Assembly (NCBI RefSeq): GCF_001570725.1
Contig: NZ_BCNV01000001.1
Span: forward strand, 1,860,001 to 1,924,000
DNA from: Paenibacillus amylolyticus
GTDB lineage: Bacteria > Bacillota > Bacilli > Paenibacillales > Paenibacillaceae
Direction: 5' to 3'
Length of the DNA: 64,000 bases
Shown here: in pieces, positions 25,348 to 33,855 of the stretch
Numbering within the stretch: the stretch's first letter is position 1
How the letters are laid out: every line of letters starts with the position of its first letter
Notes under the pieces: model-generated
Database searches by the model: none
The model's input: only the letters and a program-made list of their open reading frames with translations
What the model was told of the DNA's origin: nothing
Translations under genes and position numbers: made by a program

Positions 25348-27887
25348 AGCATCACATAGACCATCCAGACACCTCAGGCACACGGCGGGACAAGAATAAA
25401 CTTTTGCTGAAATATCCCTCATCTTGGTGGCACGGGATGTGGCGAGAAGCACTTCCTTCCGGAAACGGTAAACTTGGTGCTTCAGTACAAGGGGGAATTC
25501 AGGCGGAAACCGTACTTTTGCAGCACAGTGAATTATGGCACTGGGGACACAAGGCTGAGCTGCCCGATGTCAGTTATACCTTATCAGAGACCCGCAAGTT
25601 AATGGATGAGGAACGATATCTGGAGGCAAGCTGGCATCTGACTCGTAAGCTGCAAGAAGAAGGTTACGCGTCAAGGTTGTCTTCCCGCTATCCGCTGGCA
25701 ACAATGACGGTGGGCATGCCGTGTAATAACGCTTTTCGCAAATATCGGCGGGAACTGGATATGGACACAGGAGAAGTTCAGGTGCGCTGGCTGGAGGGGA
25801 GTCAGAGCTATGCAAGAAATCTGTTTGTCTCGCGTGCAGACGATTGTGTTGTCTATGAGATTCAAGCCCATAGAGTGAAAGATGGAGTAAGTGCACAAGG
25901 AACAGGTTCAGCTGGGCATTCATTGCTGTCGGGAACTATAGGCCTGCAATTCCCGGAAGGTGACCGGGTGAGAGAAGACGATGAGTTCAACGTTCTAAAG
26001 TCGTCTATAACGATGAGAATCGACCGGGATGATCATGGAGACTACCTTTGCTATGGCGGCAAAAATGACGATGGACATGACTATGGTGCGGTGCTACGAC
26101 TGATCCAATTGAACGAAATACCTGATGTGATTCATGATAAGCAAAAGGAAAGCGAGCCTAACGAAGCCACGCACAGCAGGCAACTTCATTTCCATACCTC
26201 TGGAAAAGTGCTTGTGCTTGTCAAAATGTTTGCTACGGGTAGACGAGCGGAGGAATGGACACGGTTGAAGCAGGAACTCGCATTGCTTGAGAGCGACTAC
26301 AATATGTTGCTGGATCGTCATATCTCAATGCATCAACCGTTATTTAGGTCCGCTGAACTTGATCTGGATGATGAGAATGATGACAGGCGCTGCAATGAAG
26401 ACTTGCTTCTGGAAGCCTATGAAGGTGAAGCACCTACAGGGTTAATTCGCAAGATGTGGGCTTATGGTCGATATCTCTTCATCAGCGGAACTTCTGAACA
26501 TAGCGGATTGCCATTTGGATTATACGGCTTGTGGGGTGGAGATTATCGCTTGATCTGGGGCCACAATATGGCGAATGAAAATGTGCAAATGATGTATTGG
26601 CACACTGCGGTAGGTGGTTTATCCAATCTGAATCGTTCGTTGTTCCGCTATTACAACGGATTAATGGATGACTTTCGGGACAATGCTCGCAAGCTATATG
26701 GATGCCGTGGGATTTACATTCCAGCTGGAACAACACCGGGTATCGGTGTGCCTAACCAGATTGTTCCGGTAATCATGAATTGGACGGGAGCAGCAGGATG
26801 GATCGCCAGGCATTATTATGCTCATTATCAGTTCACTGGGGATAAGCAATTTCTGCTGAAGGAAGCCCTGCCCTTTATGAAGGAGGCCCTTCAGTTCTAT
26901 GAAGATTTTCTGGTGCTGGGTGAAGACGGCAAATTTAAGATATACCCGTCTGTTTCGCCAGAGAATACACCTGAGAATTTTATGCCTAAGCATGGACAGC
27001 CATTGGCCCACCCTATGCCTACAGCCATTAATGCGACTATGGACATTGCGATTATTAAAGAACTGCTACAGCATGTCATTGCAGCCAGTCGACTAACTGG
27101 AGTGCATACGTCTAAGATTCCTTGCTGGGAAGCCATGCTGGAGCATATGCCCGATTATCTTCTTGAACCGGAGGGAGCTGTGAAAGAATGGCTGCATCCT
27201 GCGTTTGAAGATCGACGTGATCATCGTCATCTTTCACACCTGTATCCTGTTTTTCCAGGACAGGAGGTCACCCGTGAAGAACAGCCAGAACTGTTCCAAG
27301 CATTCGAGACAGCAGTTGATCAGCGAAGGCTTGGTGCTCAGAGTGGCTGGTCTCTTGCACATATGTCGTCCATATATGCTCGACTTGGCAATGGTGAGCG
27401 AGCGCTGGAAAGTCTCGATCTTCTTGCACGCTCCTGTGTGCTGAGTAATGGGTATACCTTGCATAATGACTGGCGCAATATGGGGATATGTATGTCCATG
27501 CCTGCTGCCCCGATTCAGTTGGATGCCAATATGGGCTGGGTTAATGCAGTACAGGAAATGCTTCTCTATGTATCAGAACAATGGATCAAGCTGCTGCCGG
27601 CTTTGCCAGAACGCTGGGTACGAGGTTCCATACACGGCTGGCGTATTCCTGGAGGTAGTCTGTCCTGCACATGGGATCAGAGTTCCGGTTTGTTCCGGGC
27701 AGAAATCAGCGCCTGTCGCCGGATCATAACGAAGCTTCATATTCCTGAATGGGTAAAAGCATGCGAGATGCTCAGTATAAATGCCTGCCTATGTGAACTT
27801 GATGAGAATGGCATCTATGAGCTTGAGATTGAAGCTGGAGGGAAACTCATTCTGGGGCGAACAAAGTTTGGAAAAAATGATGAATAA
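25344..27887 (+). CDS. GH95-family glycosidase (alpha-L-fucosidase/alpha-L-galactosidase type)
   Basis: An 847-residue cytoplasmic enzyme, last gene of the locus. The N-terminal beta domain begins A-L-P-S-G-N-G-K-L-G-A-S-V, typical of GH95. The barrel contains M-M-Y-W-H-T-A (most members have M-N-Y-W), the catalytic-region P-S-V-S-P-E-N and D-H-R-H-L-S-H-L-Y-P. Known GH95 activities are alpha-1,2-L-fucosidase and alpha-L-galactosidase, so it probably strips L-fucose or L-galactose from the imported oligosaccharide. GTG 25344 overlaps the upstream stop. The Asn-to-Met change in the M-N-Y-W motif could affect specificity or activity. Confidence 0.82.
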   Translation: MKHHIDHPDTSGTRRDKNKLLLKYPSSWWHGMWREALPSGNGKLGASVQGGIQAETVLLQHSELWHWGHKAELPDVSYTLSETRKLMDEERYLEASWHLTRKLQEEGYASRLSSRYPLATMTVGMPCNNAFRKYRRELDMDTGEVQVRWLEGSQSYARNLFVSRADDCVVYEIQAHRVKDGVSAQGTGSAGHSLLSGTIGLQFPEGDRVREDDEFNVLKSSITMRIDRDDHGDYLCYGGKNDDGHDYGAVLRLIQLNEIPDVIHDKQKESEPNEATHSRQLHFHTSGKVLVLVKMFATGRRAEEWTRLKQELALLESDYNMLLDRHISMHQPLFRSAELDLDDENDDRRCNEDLLLEAYEGEAPTGLIRKMWAYGRYLFISGTSEHSGLPFGLYGLWGGDYRLIWGHNMANENVQMMYWHTAVGGLSNLNRSLFRYYNGLMDDFRDNARKLYGCRGIYIPAGTTPGIGVPNQIVPVIMNWTGAAGWIARHYYAHYQFTGDKQFLLKEALPFMKEALQFYEDFLVLGEDGKFKIYPSVSPENTPENFMPKHGQPLAHPMPTAINATMDIAIIKELLQHVIAASRLTGVHTSKIPCWEAMLEHMPDYLLEPEGAVKEWLHPAFEDRRDHRHLSHLYPVFPGQEVTREEQPELFQAFETAVDQRRLGAQSGWSLAHMSSIYARLGNGERALESLDLLARSCVLSNGYTLHNDWRNMGICMSMPAAPIQLDANMGWVNAVQEMLLYVSEQWIKLLPALPERWVRGSIHGWRIPGGSLSCTWDQSSGLFRAEISACRRIITKLHIPEWVKACEMLSINACLCELDENGIYELEIEAGGKLILGRTKFGKNDE

Positions 27888-27914
27888 AATGCCGCCAAAG
27901 AGCGGCATTTTTTA
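27886..27914 (+). terminator. Intrinsic terminator ending the carbohydrate operon
   Basis: Arms 27886-27895 and 27902-27911 (AAAATGCCGC/GCGGCATTTT), then Ts. It overlaps the end of the GH95 stop codon. Confidence 0.87.
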
Positions 27915-27932
27915 CATAGGGATCTAATCAAT

Positions 27933-28166
27933 CTAATAACTGCCGATCGTATCTGCTTCACCATTTCGGCTAATCTCCCGGATAGGGACGTAATGCGGTT
28001 GATGAATAACGATCAGTTGAACGGTATCTCCGGATTGGATGCCATACAATGACCAGGTCGCCTCACTTACTACGTACGATACCATCGAAGACTTATATTC
28101 CAGTCTAAGCGTGCTGCTGTTCTTATGGTTAGGGATGTAATGGTGGTTAGATGGGTTTTGGATCAT
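27933..28166 (-). CDS. Small protein of unknown function, downstream of DUF817 gene
   Basis: 77 residues, not recognised. It overlaps the end of the DUF817-type gene by 20 bases in another frame, and the ribosome site before ATG 28166 is weak (CGGAACG). Its length and the beta-strand-like I-Q-S-G-D-T-V-Q-L-I-V-I stretch make a real gene possible, translated by coupling. It could also be a chance frame. Confidence 0.45.
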   Translation of the reverse strand: MIQNPSNHHYIPNHKNSSTLRLEYKSSMVSYVVSEATWSLYGIQSGDTVQLIVIHQPHYVPIREISRNGEADTIGSY

Positions 28167-28932
28167 CTGCGTTCCGATTGGCCTTCACATATTTAAGCTG
28201 TGCAACGATGATGACGCTGATGATCACCAGCAGGAACCACGAACTGATCTTACTGAAGCTAACCAGTTGCCAGGCATCATGCTGATCAGGATATTTCCAG
28301 GCATTGAAGAATGTAGCGATGTTCTCTGCAGTCCAGATGAAGAAACCAACAATGATAAATGCAAGCGATAATGGCATTCGATAGGTCGTTGACCTTACCC
28401 GGTAGATAATCCACGTTTTATAGAAGACAATAAAAACAAGCGCCGTCAACCACCAGCGAAAATCGGGAATAAAATGATGGGTGAAAAAGTTGATATAGAT
28501 GGCTGCTCCGAGCAGAACGGAAGGTAATAAACCAGGCCAGCCGGTCATGTCCATGCGCAGTCTTCGCCACACCTGACACATAAAACTGGCTACACTTGCA
28601 TACATAAATCCACTATACAGAGGGACCCCAAGGATTTTGGTATAAGCTTGCTCAGGGTATGACCATGATCCCATCCATACTTTATAGATTTCCAGCACCA
28701 GACCAATAATGTGAAATACACAGATGACCTTGATTTCATCCCGGCTTTCCAAACCACTTCGATACATCAGATACTGCACACCAAGCAATACAAGAAGAAT
28801 GGCATCATAGCGATGCAGGAAAGGAATCGGGATTACGCTGGAGAGAGCCAATGTTCCAAAGATCGCTACAGGAAATATGCAACTCATGGCCTGATGATAG
28901 CCGAAATGAAGTAGTTGTATTAGAGGTTTCAA
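28147..28932 (-). CDS. DUF817 (YoaT-like) integral membrane protein
   Basis: About 261 residues with seven or eight hydrophobic helices. The pattern L-G-V-P-L-Y-S-G-F-M-Y-A-S-V, a conserved charged W-R-R-L-R loop and Trp-rich ends match the DUF817 family (B. subtilis YoaT), whose function is unknown. I prefer a TTG start at 28932, which has AAAGGAG about 11 bases upstream; the ATG at 28968 has no ribosome site. It is divergent from the haem monooxygenase gene across a 236-base region with a Fur box. Confidence 0.72.
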   Translation of the reverse strand: MKPLIQLLHFGYHQAMSCIFPVAIFGTLALSSVIPIPFLHRYDAILLVLLGVQYLMYRSGLESRDEIKVICVFHIIGLVLEIYKVWMGSWSYPEQAYTKILGVPLYSGFMYASVASFMCQVWRRLRMDMTGWPGLLPSVLLGAAIYINFFTHHFIPDFRWWLTALVFIVFYKTWIIYRVRSTTYRMPLSLAFIIVGFFIWTAENIATFFNAWKYPDQHDAWQLVSFSKISSWFLLVIISVIIVAQLKYVKANRNADDPKPI

Positions 28933-29109
28933 TTCAAGTTTCGCTCCTTTCCAAACACGTTTGAGCATAATTCATTTATATGATTTAAAGGTGTTCATCA
29001 TGGGCGTCTTTTTGCCTACACTCCATAATATAGAGTTCATTGGTGAATAAAAAGAGAAAAAAACACGCAAATCTGTTCTTGTTTTCAAATTATAACGATT
29101 CCCTTTCAT

Positions 29110-29124
29110 TGATAATGATTTTCA
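29110..29124 (+). promoter_or_regulatory. Fur box
   Basis: TGATAATGATTTTCA matches the Bacillus 7-1-7 Fur site TGATAATNATTATCA at 14 of the 15 positions. It lies 80 bases before the haem monooxygenase start and suggests iron repression. Confidence 0.75.
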
Positions 29125-29204
29125 ATTAGATTAGAATAAAAGAATAAAAAGCTCACTATGTCTCTCATAACGCTAGGCATGTGACTCTACCAGGAGGAAT
29201 GAAT

Positions 29205-29540
29205 ATGTTAATACAAACTCGAAGTATCATTGTCAAAAAAGGAAATAGCGATAAGATCGTGGAACGTTTCAGTGGTCCAACTCCTGTTGTGGACATGCCC
29301 GGTCTGATTGATTTCAGTGTCATGGTCAACAAGAAAAGTACAGAGAACGAAGAAGTGATGATCATCATTCGCTGGGAATCGGAAGAAGCATGGAAGAATT
29401 GGGAGAAAAGTGATGTTCATATCAAAGGCCACCGTGAGAAGAGAACACAAGAGAAACCGGACTATCTAATAAGCACGACCGTAAATATGTATGAGGTACA
29501 GACCGTGAAGACAGGTAACGGTTCCGAACAAGGGGCATAA
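29205..29540 (+). CDS. Haem-degrading monooxygenase (ABM/IsdG-HmoA-like)
   Basis: A 111-residue dimeric alpha/beta-barrel protein of the antibiotic biosynthesis monooxygenase fold. The M-P-G-L-I-D-F-S-V-M and I-I-I-R-W-E-S-E-E-A-W-K-N-W segments, plus H-I-K-G-H near the end, fit HmoA/IsdG-type haem oxygenases that open haem and release iron. ATG 29205 has AGGAGG with a 7-base gap; nearer in-frame starts are too close to that site. A Fur box upstream supports an iron-acquisition role. Other ABM proteins (quinol monooxygenases) look similar, so the activity is inferred. Confidence 0.82.
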   Translation: MLIQTRSIIVKKGNSDKIVERFSGPTPVVDMPGLIDFSVMVNKKSTENEEVMIIIRWESEEAWKNWEKSDVHIKGHREKRTQEKPDYLISTTVNMYEVQTVKTGNGSEQGA

Positions 29541-29676
29541 TCAGGCAGCGATTGTTGGAATTTGGCCGATTCTATGAGATGGCTCTATGAGAGTGTGAAA
29601 GGGTCACTCCATGTATATTCTCTCGTGGTTATGTTAAAATGAAATTCGTACAATTACATTAGACAAGGAGGCCGCT

Positions 29677-30021
29677 ATGCAACCGATTAAACCTCAAGAC
29701 ATTCAGCTCCGGATCAATCAACTTGCTGATCAGGACTTATACGTACATCTCGAACTCACGTCAGGTGCTTACGCACACCACATGGATAGCACAAGACATC
29801 CAGCATCTGCATTCATTACCAATGCGGCCATACGATATACGCAGGGCTCCATCTCAGGTACAGGTCCTTACCGGGTTGGTCTGAAAACAACTCAAGGTTG
29901 GCTCTACGCCGAAGGCCTTACACACATTGATGAGCAGGAAGAAGAAAGACTCATTCTAGCTGGTCACGACAGTCAAGGCAAGCTGGTTGTGGCGTTACAA
30001 CTGAGTCGGGAGATGTTCTGA
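29677..30021 (+). CDS. yojF: YojF family protein (DUF1806)
   Basis: A 114-residue protein of the YojF family, encoded directly upstream of bshB2 as in Bacillus subtilis. The G-A-Y-A-H-H-M and G-P-Y-R-V-G-L-K-T-x-x-G-W-L-Y-A-E-G-L-T motifs are characteristic. Its function is unknown; the steady pairing with BshB2 suggests a role in bacillithiol metabolism. AAGGAGG precedes ATG 29677. The stop (TGATG) touches a possible upstream start of bshB2. Confidence 0.85.
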   Translation: MQPIKPQDIQLRINQLADQDLYVHLELTSGAYAHHMDSTRHPASAFITNAAIRYTQGSISGTGPYRVGLKTTQGWLYAEGLTHIDEQEEERLILAGHDSQGKLVVALQLSREMF

Positions 30022-30044
30022 TGAAGACGGAGGATGGAATAACC

Positions 30045-30719
30045 ATGAATACTACACACAACGAACATGAGCGCATCTTGGTGGTGTACCCACATCCGGA
30101 TGATGAAGCTTTCTCTGTATCAGGAACGTTAGCGAAGTACATAGATGGCGGTGCTCATGTAACCTATGCTTGTCTGACACTGGGCGAGATGGGGCGCAAC
30201 ATGGGGATTCCTCCATTTGCCAACCGAGTGACGTTGCCTGCCATCCGTAAACAGGAACTCATCGAAGCTTCTGAAGCGATTGGTATTCAGGACCTCCGGA
30301 TGCTGGGCTTCCACGATAAAATGCTGGAGTTCGAAGACCCTCAGTTACTGGAAGATACCATCATGTCACTACTGAAAGAGTTAAACCCCACGCTGGTCAT
30401 TACGTTCTATCCAGGGTACAGTGTTCATCCCGATCATGATGCAACGGGAGCCGCTGTTATACGTACAATTGGTAAACTTCCTGTGGATGAGCGTCCGATT
30501 GTTCACTGCGTTGCGTTCGCTAATAATCAGGAACAGTACATTGGTAAGGCGGATGTATTCGTTGACGTAACCGAATTTTTGGACAGAAAGATGGCGTCCA
30601 TTCGTGCCCATCGTTCACAATTCCAGGCAGCGGAGCTTGTCGGAAATCGTGAGCTGAATGATGAAGAAATCAAGAAACGTTTTGGTAAAGAAACATTTTG
30701 GACCTATCCATTTGAATAA
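30045..30719 (+). CDS. bshB2: Bacillithiol biosynthesis deacetylase BshB2
   Basis: A 224-residue LmbE-like zinc deacetylase. It removes the acetyl group from GlcNAc-malate in bacillithiol synthesis, or acts on bacillithiol conjugates. The zinc site is H-P-D-D-E at about 18-22, with H-P-D-H-D further on; G-E-M-G-R-N-M-G and F-Y-P-G-Y-S-V-H-P-D-H-D-A-T-G follow the B. subtilis protein closely. I chose ATG 30045 (GGAGG 11 bases upstream) because its length matches the Bacillus protein; an ATG at 30021, overlapping the yojF stop, is an alternative. A terminator follows. Confidence 0.9.
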   Translation: MNTTHNEHERILVVYPHPDDEAFSVSGTLAKYIDGGAHVTYACLTLGEMGRNMGIPPFANRVTLPAIRKQELIEASEAIGIQDLRMLGFHDKMLEFEDPQLLEDTIMSLLKELNPTLVITFYPGYSVHPDHDATGAAVIRTIGKLPVDERPIVHCVAFANNQEQYIGKADVFVDVTEFLDRKMASIRAHRSQFQAAELVGNRELNDEEIKKRFGKETFWTYPFE

Positions 30720-31038
30720 TATAACTACGTAGAAGTCGCCTATATGGCGGCTTTTTTCGTTTGACATCACAATATCGACACAAAAATGTAGGGTCTATAG
30801 CCTGATTGAGCTATATGGAAAAAATATCGTTTTAAGTACACTATGATCAGGATTGTGATAACGCTTCATTTATGGCATTGCTTCAATTGGATGAGGAACA
30901 TGGAGGGTTGATTCGGAGTGGAAAGGAGGGATGGTGTGTACAACCAACGTATACTTGGGGTAAACGAAAGACCTGTTGAACACAATGCCACAGCAATGAG
31001 CATCTGCAACAAGAAGCTAGAATTGCGCAGGAAGTTAC
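30720..31038. other. Region between bshB2 and nosD
   Basis: It contains the bshB2 terminator (30734-30757), a possible 36-codon leader ORF (30936-31046) and no other ORF that I trust. TGTGATAACGCTTCAT at 30854-30869 has one good FNR/CRP-type half-site only. Confidence 0.5.
30734..30757 (+). terminator. Intrinsic terminator (AGTCGCC family, copy 4)
   Basis: Stem AGTCGCC (30734-30740), loop TATAT, GGCGGCT (30746-30752), then Ts. Confidence 0.87.
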
Positions 31039-31046
31039 ATGCGTAA
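30936..31046 (+). CDS. Possible 36-residue leader peptide overlapping nosD
   Basis: GTG 30936 has a strong AAAGGAGG site at 30922-30929, 6 bases upstream. The frame runs 36 codons to TAA 31044-31046 and overlaps the nosD start (31039) by 8 bases, which suits translational coupling. The product is basic at its end (L-E-L-R-R-K-L-H-A) and resembles nothing I know. It could equally be a chance frame. Confidence 0.3.
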   Translation: MYNQRILGVNERPVEHNATAMSICNKKLELRRKLHA

Positions 31047-32427
31047 TCCTTGGGTGAAGTTAGGCACATTCAAGAGCTGTGAGAAGAGTACGGGTCGAGG
31101 ATTGGTTTTTCTAATTGGCATGATGATTTTCATATTATTTTTCCCGCATGGTAAGGCAATGGCCGGCTCCGGCGAGCGTGATCTCATTCCCCTTCAGCCT
31201 ATAATTGACCGTTCTGCACCTGGAGATATCATTCATCTTGCATCAGGCCGATATTCGGGCCCTGTAACGATTGATAAGAACATCACCATTCAGGGTGATC
31301 CTACGGTCATAGTCGTGAATGAGAAAACCACCTCTGCGATAACCATTCAGTCGGATGGGGTGAAGTTGAGCGGGTTTACAATTGAGCATAATGCGAATGA
31401 ACTGACGGCAGCGATTCAGGTTGAAGGTGCAAAAAGTGAGATCACGGATCTGCATATTCAGACCCAGGGTTATGGGATGATCATCCGGAATTCGAGTCAG
31501 GCAACGATTCAGCGGAACAACATTACGTGGGCCGGGTCTGATTCTGCTTCCAGTGGCCAGAAGGGCAATGGCATTGATCTGTACAACTCCCATGATAGCT
31601 ACATTGAAGCCAATGAGATCACCGGCATGAGGGATGGAATCTATCTGGAGAACAGTCGCAAGTCTACTGTGCAAAATAACAGGCTGTTACATACAAGGTA
31701 TGGCATCCACTGTATGTACATTGACGGCTCTTCTGTCATGGACAATACCGGAGAGGAGAACATGACAGGTGCCATGATTATGGGCGTCAAGAATACGGTC
31801 ATATCGGGCAATTCTTTTCGCAAACAGAGTACGAATGTTCATTCCCAAGGCATTTTATTGTATGACGTGCATCAATCCTCAATTCACAACAATGTGGTGG
31901 AGGGGAATCGTGTCGGGATGAATATTGCAGAATCATCGGGCAATGAGATCCATGACAATGCGGTGCTTCGGAATTTTGTTGGCATACAGCTTGTTCTGGC
32001 AGAAGCTAATGAGTTTACACGTAACCAATTGGTGTCTAATGTCATTGAAGCTTCGGCGCTGGATAGCCCAAATAATGTCCTGATGGAGAACTACTGGGAC
32101 TCCTTCCAGGGGCTCGATCTGAATCGGGATGGGATCAGTGAAATATCCTATGCCATCAATCCTTTTTATGAGCAACTGGTCAGTCGAAATTCAGCATATC
32201 AGCTCTTTTTTCAATCGCCGGGCATGGTCTTTCTGAGTGACTTGTTTACAGAGGGCAGAGAACAATGGACAACCGACAAATCGCCTCGAATGAGCATGGA
32301 TACGGGATCTGACCTGAACATGTCAGTGGAAAGGCCAGCAAGATCCAATGTGGTGTGGATGCTTGGTTTAATTCTGCTGGGCGTAGCAACTTTTATAATC
32401 ATCTATATGGGGGTATTACGAAAATGA
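31039..32427 (+). CDS. nosD: NosD-like copper-site maturation protein (beta-helix)
   Basis: A 462-residue exported protein with a signal anchor at about 20-38, a right-handed parallel beta-helix of carbohydrate-binding/sugar hydrolase-type repeats (N-x-I-x-x-N and similar turns from about 80 to 350), and a C-terminal membrane helix. NosD works with the NosFY ABC transporter in assembling the copper centre of nitrous oxide reductase. AGGAAG precedes ATG 31039. The last codons overlap nosL (ATGA). No nosZ lies in the window, so the copper target may be another enzyme. Confidence 0.85.
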   Translation: MRNPWVKLGTFKSCEKSTGRGLVFLIGMMIFILFFPHGKAMAGSGERDLIPLQPIIDRSAPGDIIHLASGRYSGPVTIDKNITIQGDPTVIVVNEKTTSAITIQSDGVKLSGFTIEHNANELTAAIQVEGAKSEITDLHIQTQGYGMIIRNSSQATIQRNNITWAGSDSASSGQKGNGIDLYNSHDSYIEANEITGMRDGIYLENSRKSTVQNNRLLHTRYGIHCMYIDGSSVMDNTGEENMTGAMIMGVKNTVISGNSFRKQSTNVHSQGILLYDVHQSSIHNNVVEGNRVGMNIAESSGNEIHDNAVLRNFVGIQLVLAEANEFTRNQLVSNVIEASALDSPNNVLMENYWDSFQGLDLNRDGISEISYAINPFYEQLVSRNSAYQLFFQSPGMVFLSDLFTEGREQWTTDKSPRMSMDTGSDLNMSVERPARSNVVWMLGLILLGVATFIIIYMGVLRK

Positions 32428-33005
32428 ACAAAAGTTTGAACAGAAGATGGACATTGGTCATGGTACTTATGTTTGGTATGGTATTGTTAACCGCTTGTGG
32501 AACAAAATACGCCGCATTGCCGATCAATGAAGACGTGGATATCTGTGCGATCTGTAAAATGCAGGTGAAGGACGATGCGTATGCAACGCAGCTCACTACG
32601 AAAGACGGCCAAAATTACAAGTTTGATGACATCGGTTGCATGAACCAGTGGAAAACGGAAAATGGCACAGATAACATCGGCATGGACTATGTACGTGATT
32701 ACAATGACAAGGAATGGATTGAATACAGCAAAGCCACGTATGTATACGATGCTTCATTACGCACGCCTATGGCCTATGGAATTCTTAACTTTAAGGACAA
32801 GCCATCGGCCGAAGCTTTCATTGCAGAGCAAGGTGTAGGAACCATTATGACTGCTGAGGATCTTGCTTCTCATGACTGGAAACAGAATACAGAGAACATG
32901 GACATGATGGGTGAACATGGACATGATGCACACGGACATGGTGAAGAAGGGGCAAGTGAGGGAACACACCAGGAAGGTGAGATGGAAGAAGAGTCGGGTC
33001 ACTAG
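32424..33005 (+). CDS. nosL: NosL-like copper-binding lipoprotein
   Basis: A 193-residue lipoprotein. The lipobox L-L-T-A-C sets C25 as the lipidated residue; the NosL core has D-I-C-A-I-C-K-M-Q-V (copper-ligand candidates) and Y-K-F-D-D-I-G-C-M. After the core, residues about 158-193 are rich in His, Met and Glu (G-E-H-G-H-D-A-H-G-H-G-E), a plausible extra copper-binding tail. NosL delivers Cu(I) to NosZ in denitrifiers. ATG 32424 overlaps the nosD stop. Confidence 0.85.
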   Translation: MNKSLNRRWTLVMVLMFGMVLLTACGTKYAALPINEDVDICAICKMQVKDDAYATQLTTKDGQNYKFDDIGCMNQWKTENGTDNIGMDYVRDYNDKEWIEYSKATYVYDASLRTPMAYGILNFKDKPSAEAFIAEQGVGTIMTAEDLASHDWKQNTENMDMMGEHGHDAHGHGEEGASEGTHQEGEMEEESGH

Positions 33006-33030
33006 GTATGACAATAGAAAATGGTGATCA

Positions 33031-33855
33031 ATGATGGCAGATATGATACAGATTGCAAGACGAGAAGTGAAGATGGGATTTCGCAATCCCTGGGCGTATT
33101 CGTTTCTGATCCTTTTTTGCACATTTAGCCTAAGCTTGTTACTTCTGAATTCGCAGAATCTGGTTCAAGGATATTCGGGCACAACAGGTTCGATGTTGAA
33201 TCTTATTCTGTACCTTTTGCCATTAATGACGCTGTTCCTCGGTTCCTTCTCATTAACATCCGAAAAGGAAGACGGTAGCTGGCAACTGCTGTCCACGTAT
33301 CCCATTGGCACAATGTCCTTTATTGTTGGGAAGTATCTGGGGCTGTCGATTGTTTTGATCACTATTGTTGCGTTTGGATACGGCCTGATGGGGGGCATTA
33401 GCGGGTTGATCGGGAATCCACTGGATGTCATGACCTATCTTCTCTTTCTGGCATTTTCCTGTGGACTGGTGTTGTTATTCCTGACGCTGGCCCTATTTAT
33501 CGGTTCGTTGTCGCGCAATCGGTGGCAGGCGTTAACCATATCCGTGACCGTATGGTTCTTCGCTGTTATTGGATGGCCGACGTTATTGCTCTCTGTGCTG
33601 GGATTGATGCCTTATCTGTGGGTCAAACCGCTGTTGATTATACTAACGCTCATCAATCCGGCTGAGCTGGTGCGATTGTTTGTCGTGATCAAACTGGGAG
33701 GCGGCTCCATTCTGGGACCGGAATATTATCAATGGGTGGAATGGGTGCAGCAACCAAGTGGCAGTTGGATTTTCATCGGGATATGCCTGTTCTGGATTGC
33801 CTGCTCTGTCCTGGCTGTATACGCGATCTGGGAGAGGGGGCGTTCTCATGGATAA
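33031..33855 (+). CDS. nosY: ABC transporter permease NosY-like
   Basis: A 274-residue membrane protein with six hydrophobic helices, beginning with the I-A-R-R-E-V-K-M-G-F-R-N-P-W motif typical of NosY/ABC-2 permeases and containing S-L-T-S-E-K-E-D-G-S-W after the second helix. It forms the transporter with NosF. ATG 33034 is an equally good start by ribosome-site spacing. Its end overlaps the nosF start by 8 bases. Confidence 0.85.
   Translation: MMADMIQIARREVKMGFRNPWAYSFLILFCTFSLSLLLLNSQNLVQGYSGTTGSMLNLILYLLPLMTLFLGSFSLTSEKEDGSWQLLSTYPIGTMSFIVGKYLGLSIVLITIVAFGYGLMGGISGLIGNPLDVMTYLLFLAFSCGLVLLFLTLALFIGSLSRNRWQALTISVTVWFFAVIGWPTLLLSVLGLMPYLWVKPLLIILTLINPAELVRLFVVIKLGGGSILGPEYYQWVEWVQQPSGSWIFIGICLFWIACSVLAVYAIWERGRSHG

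Noticed and set aside
30854..30869. FNR/CRP site before nosD
   Set aside because: TGTGA-N6-TTCAT has only one good half-site; not enough to claim oxygen control.
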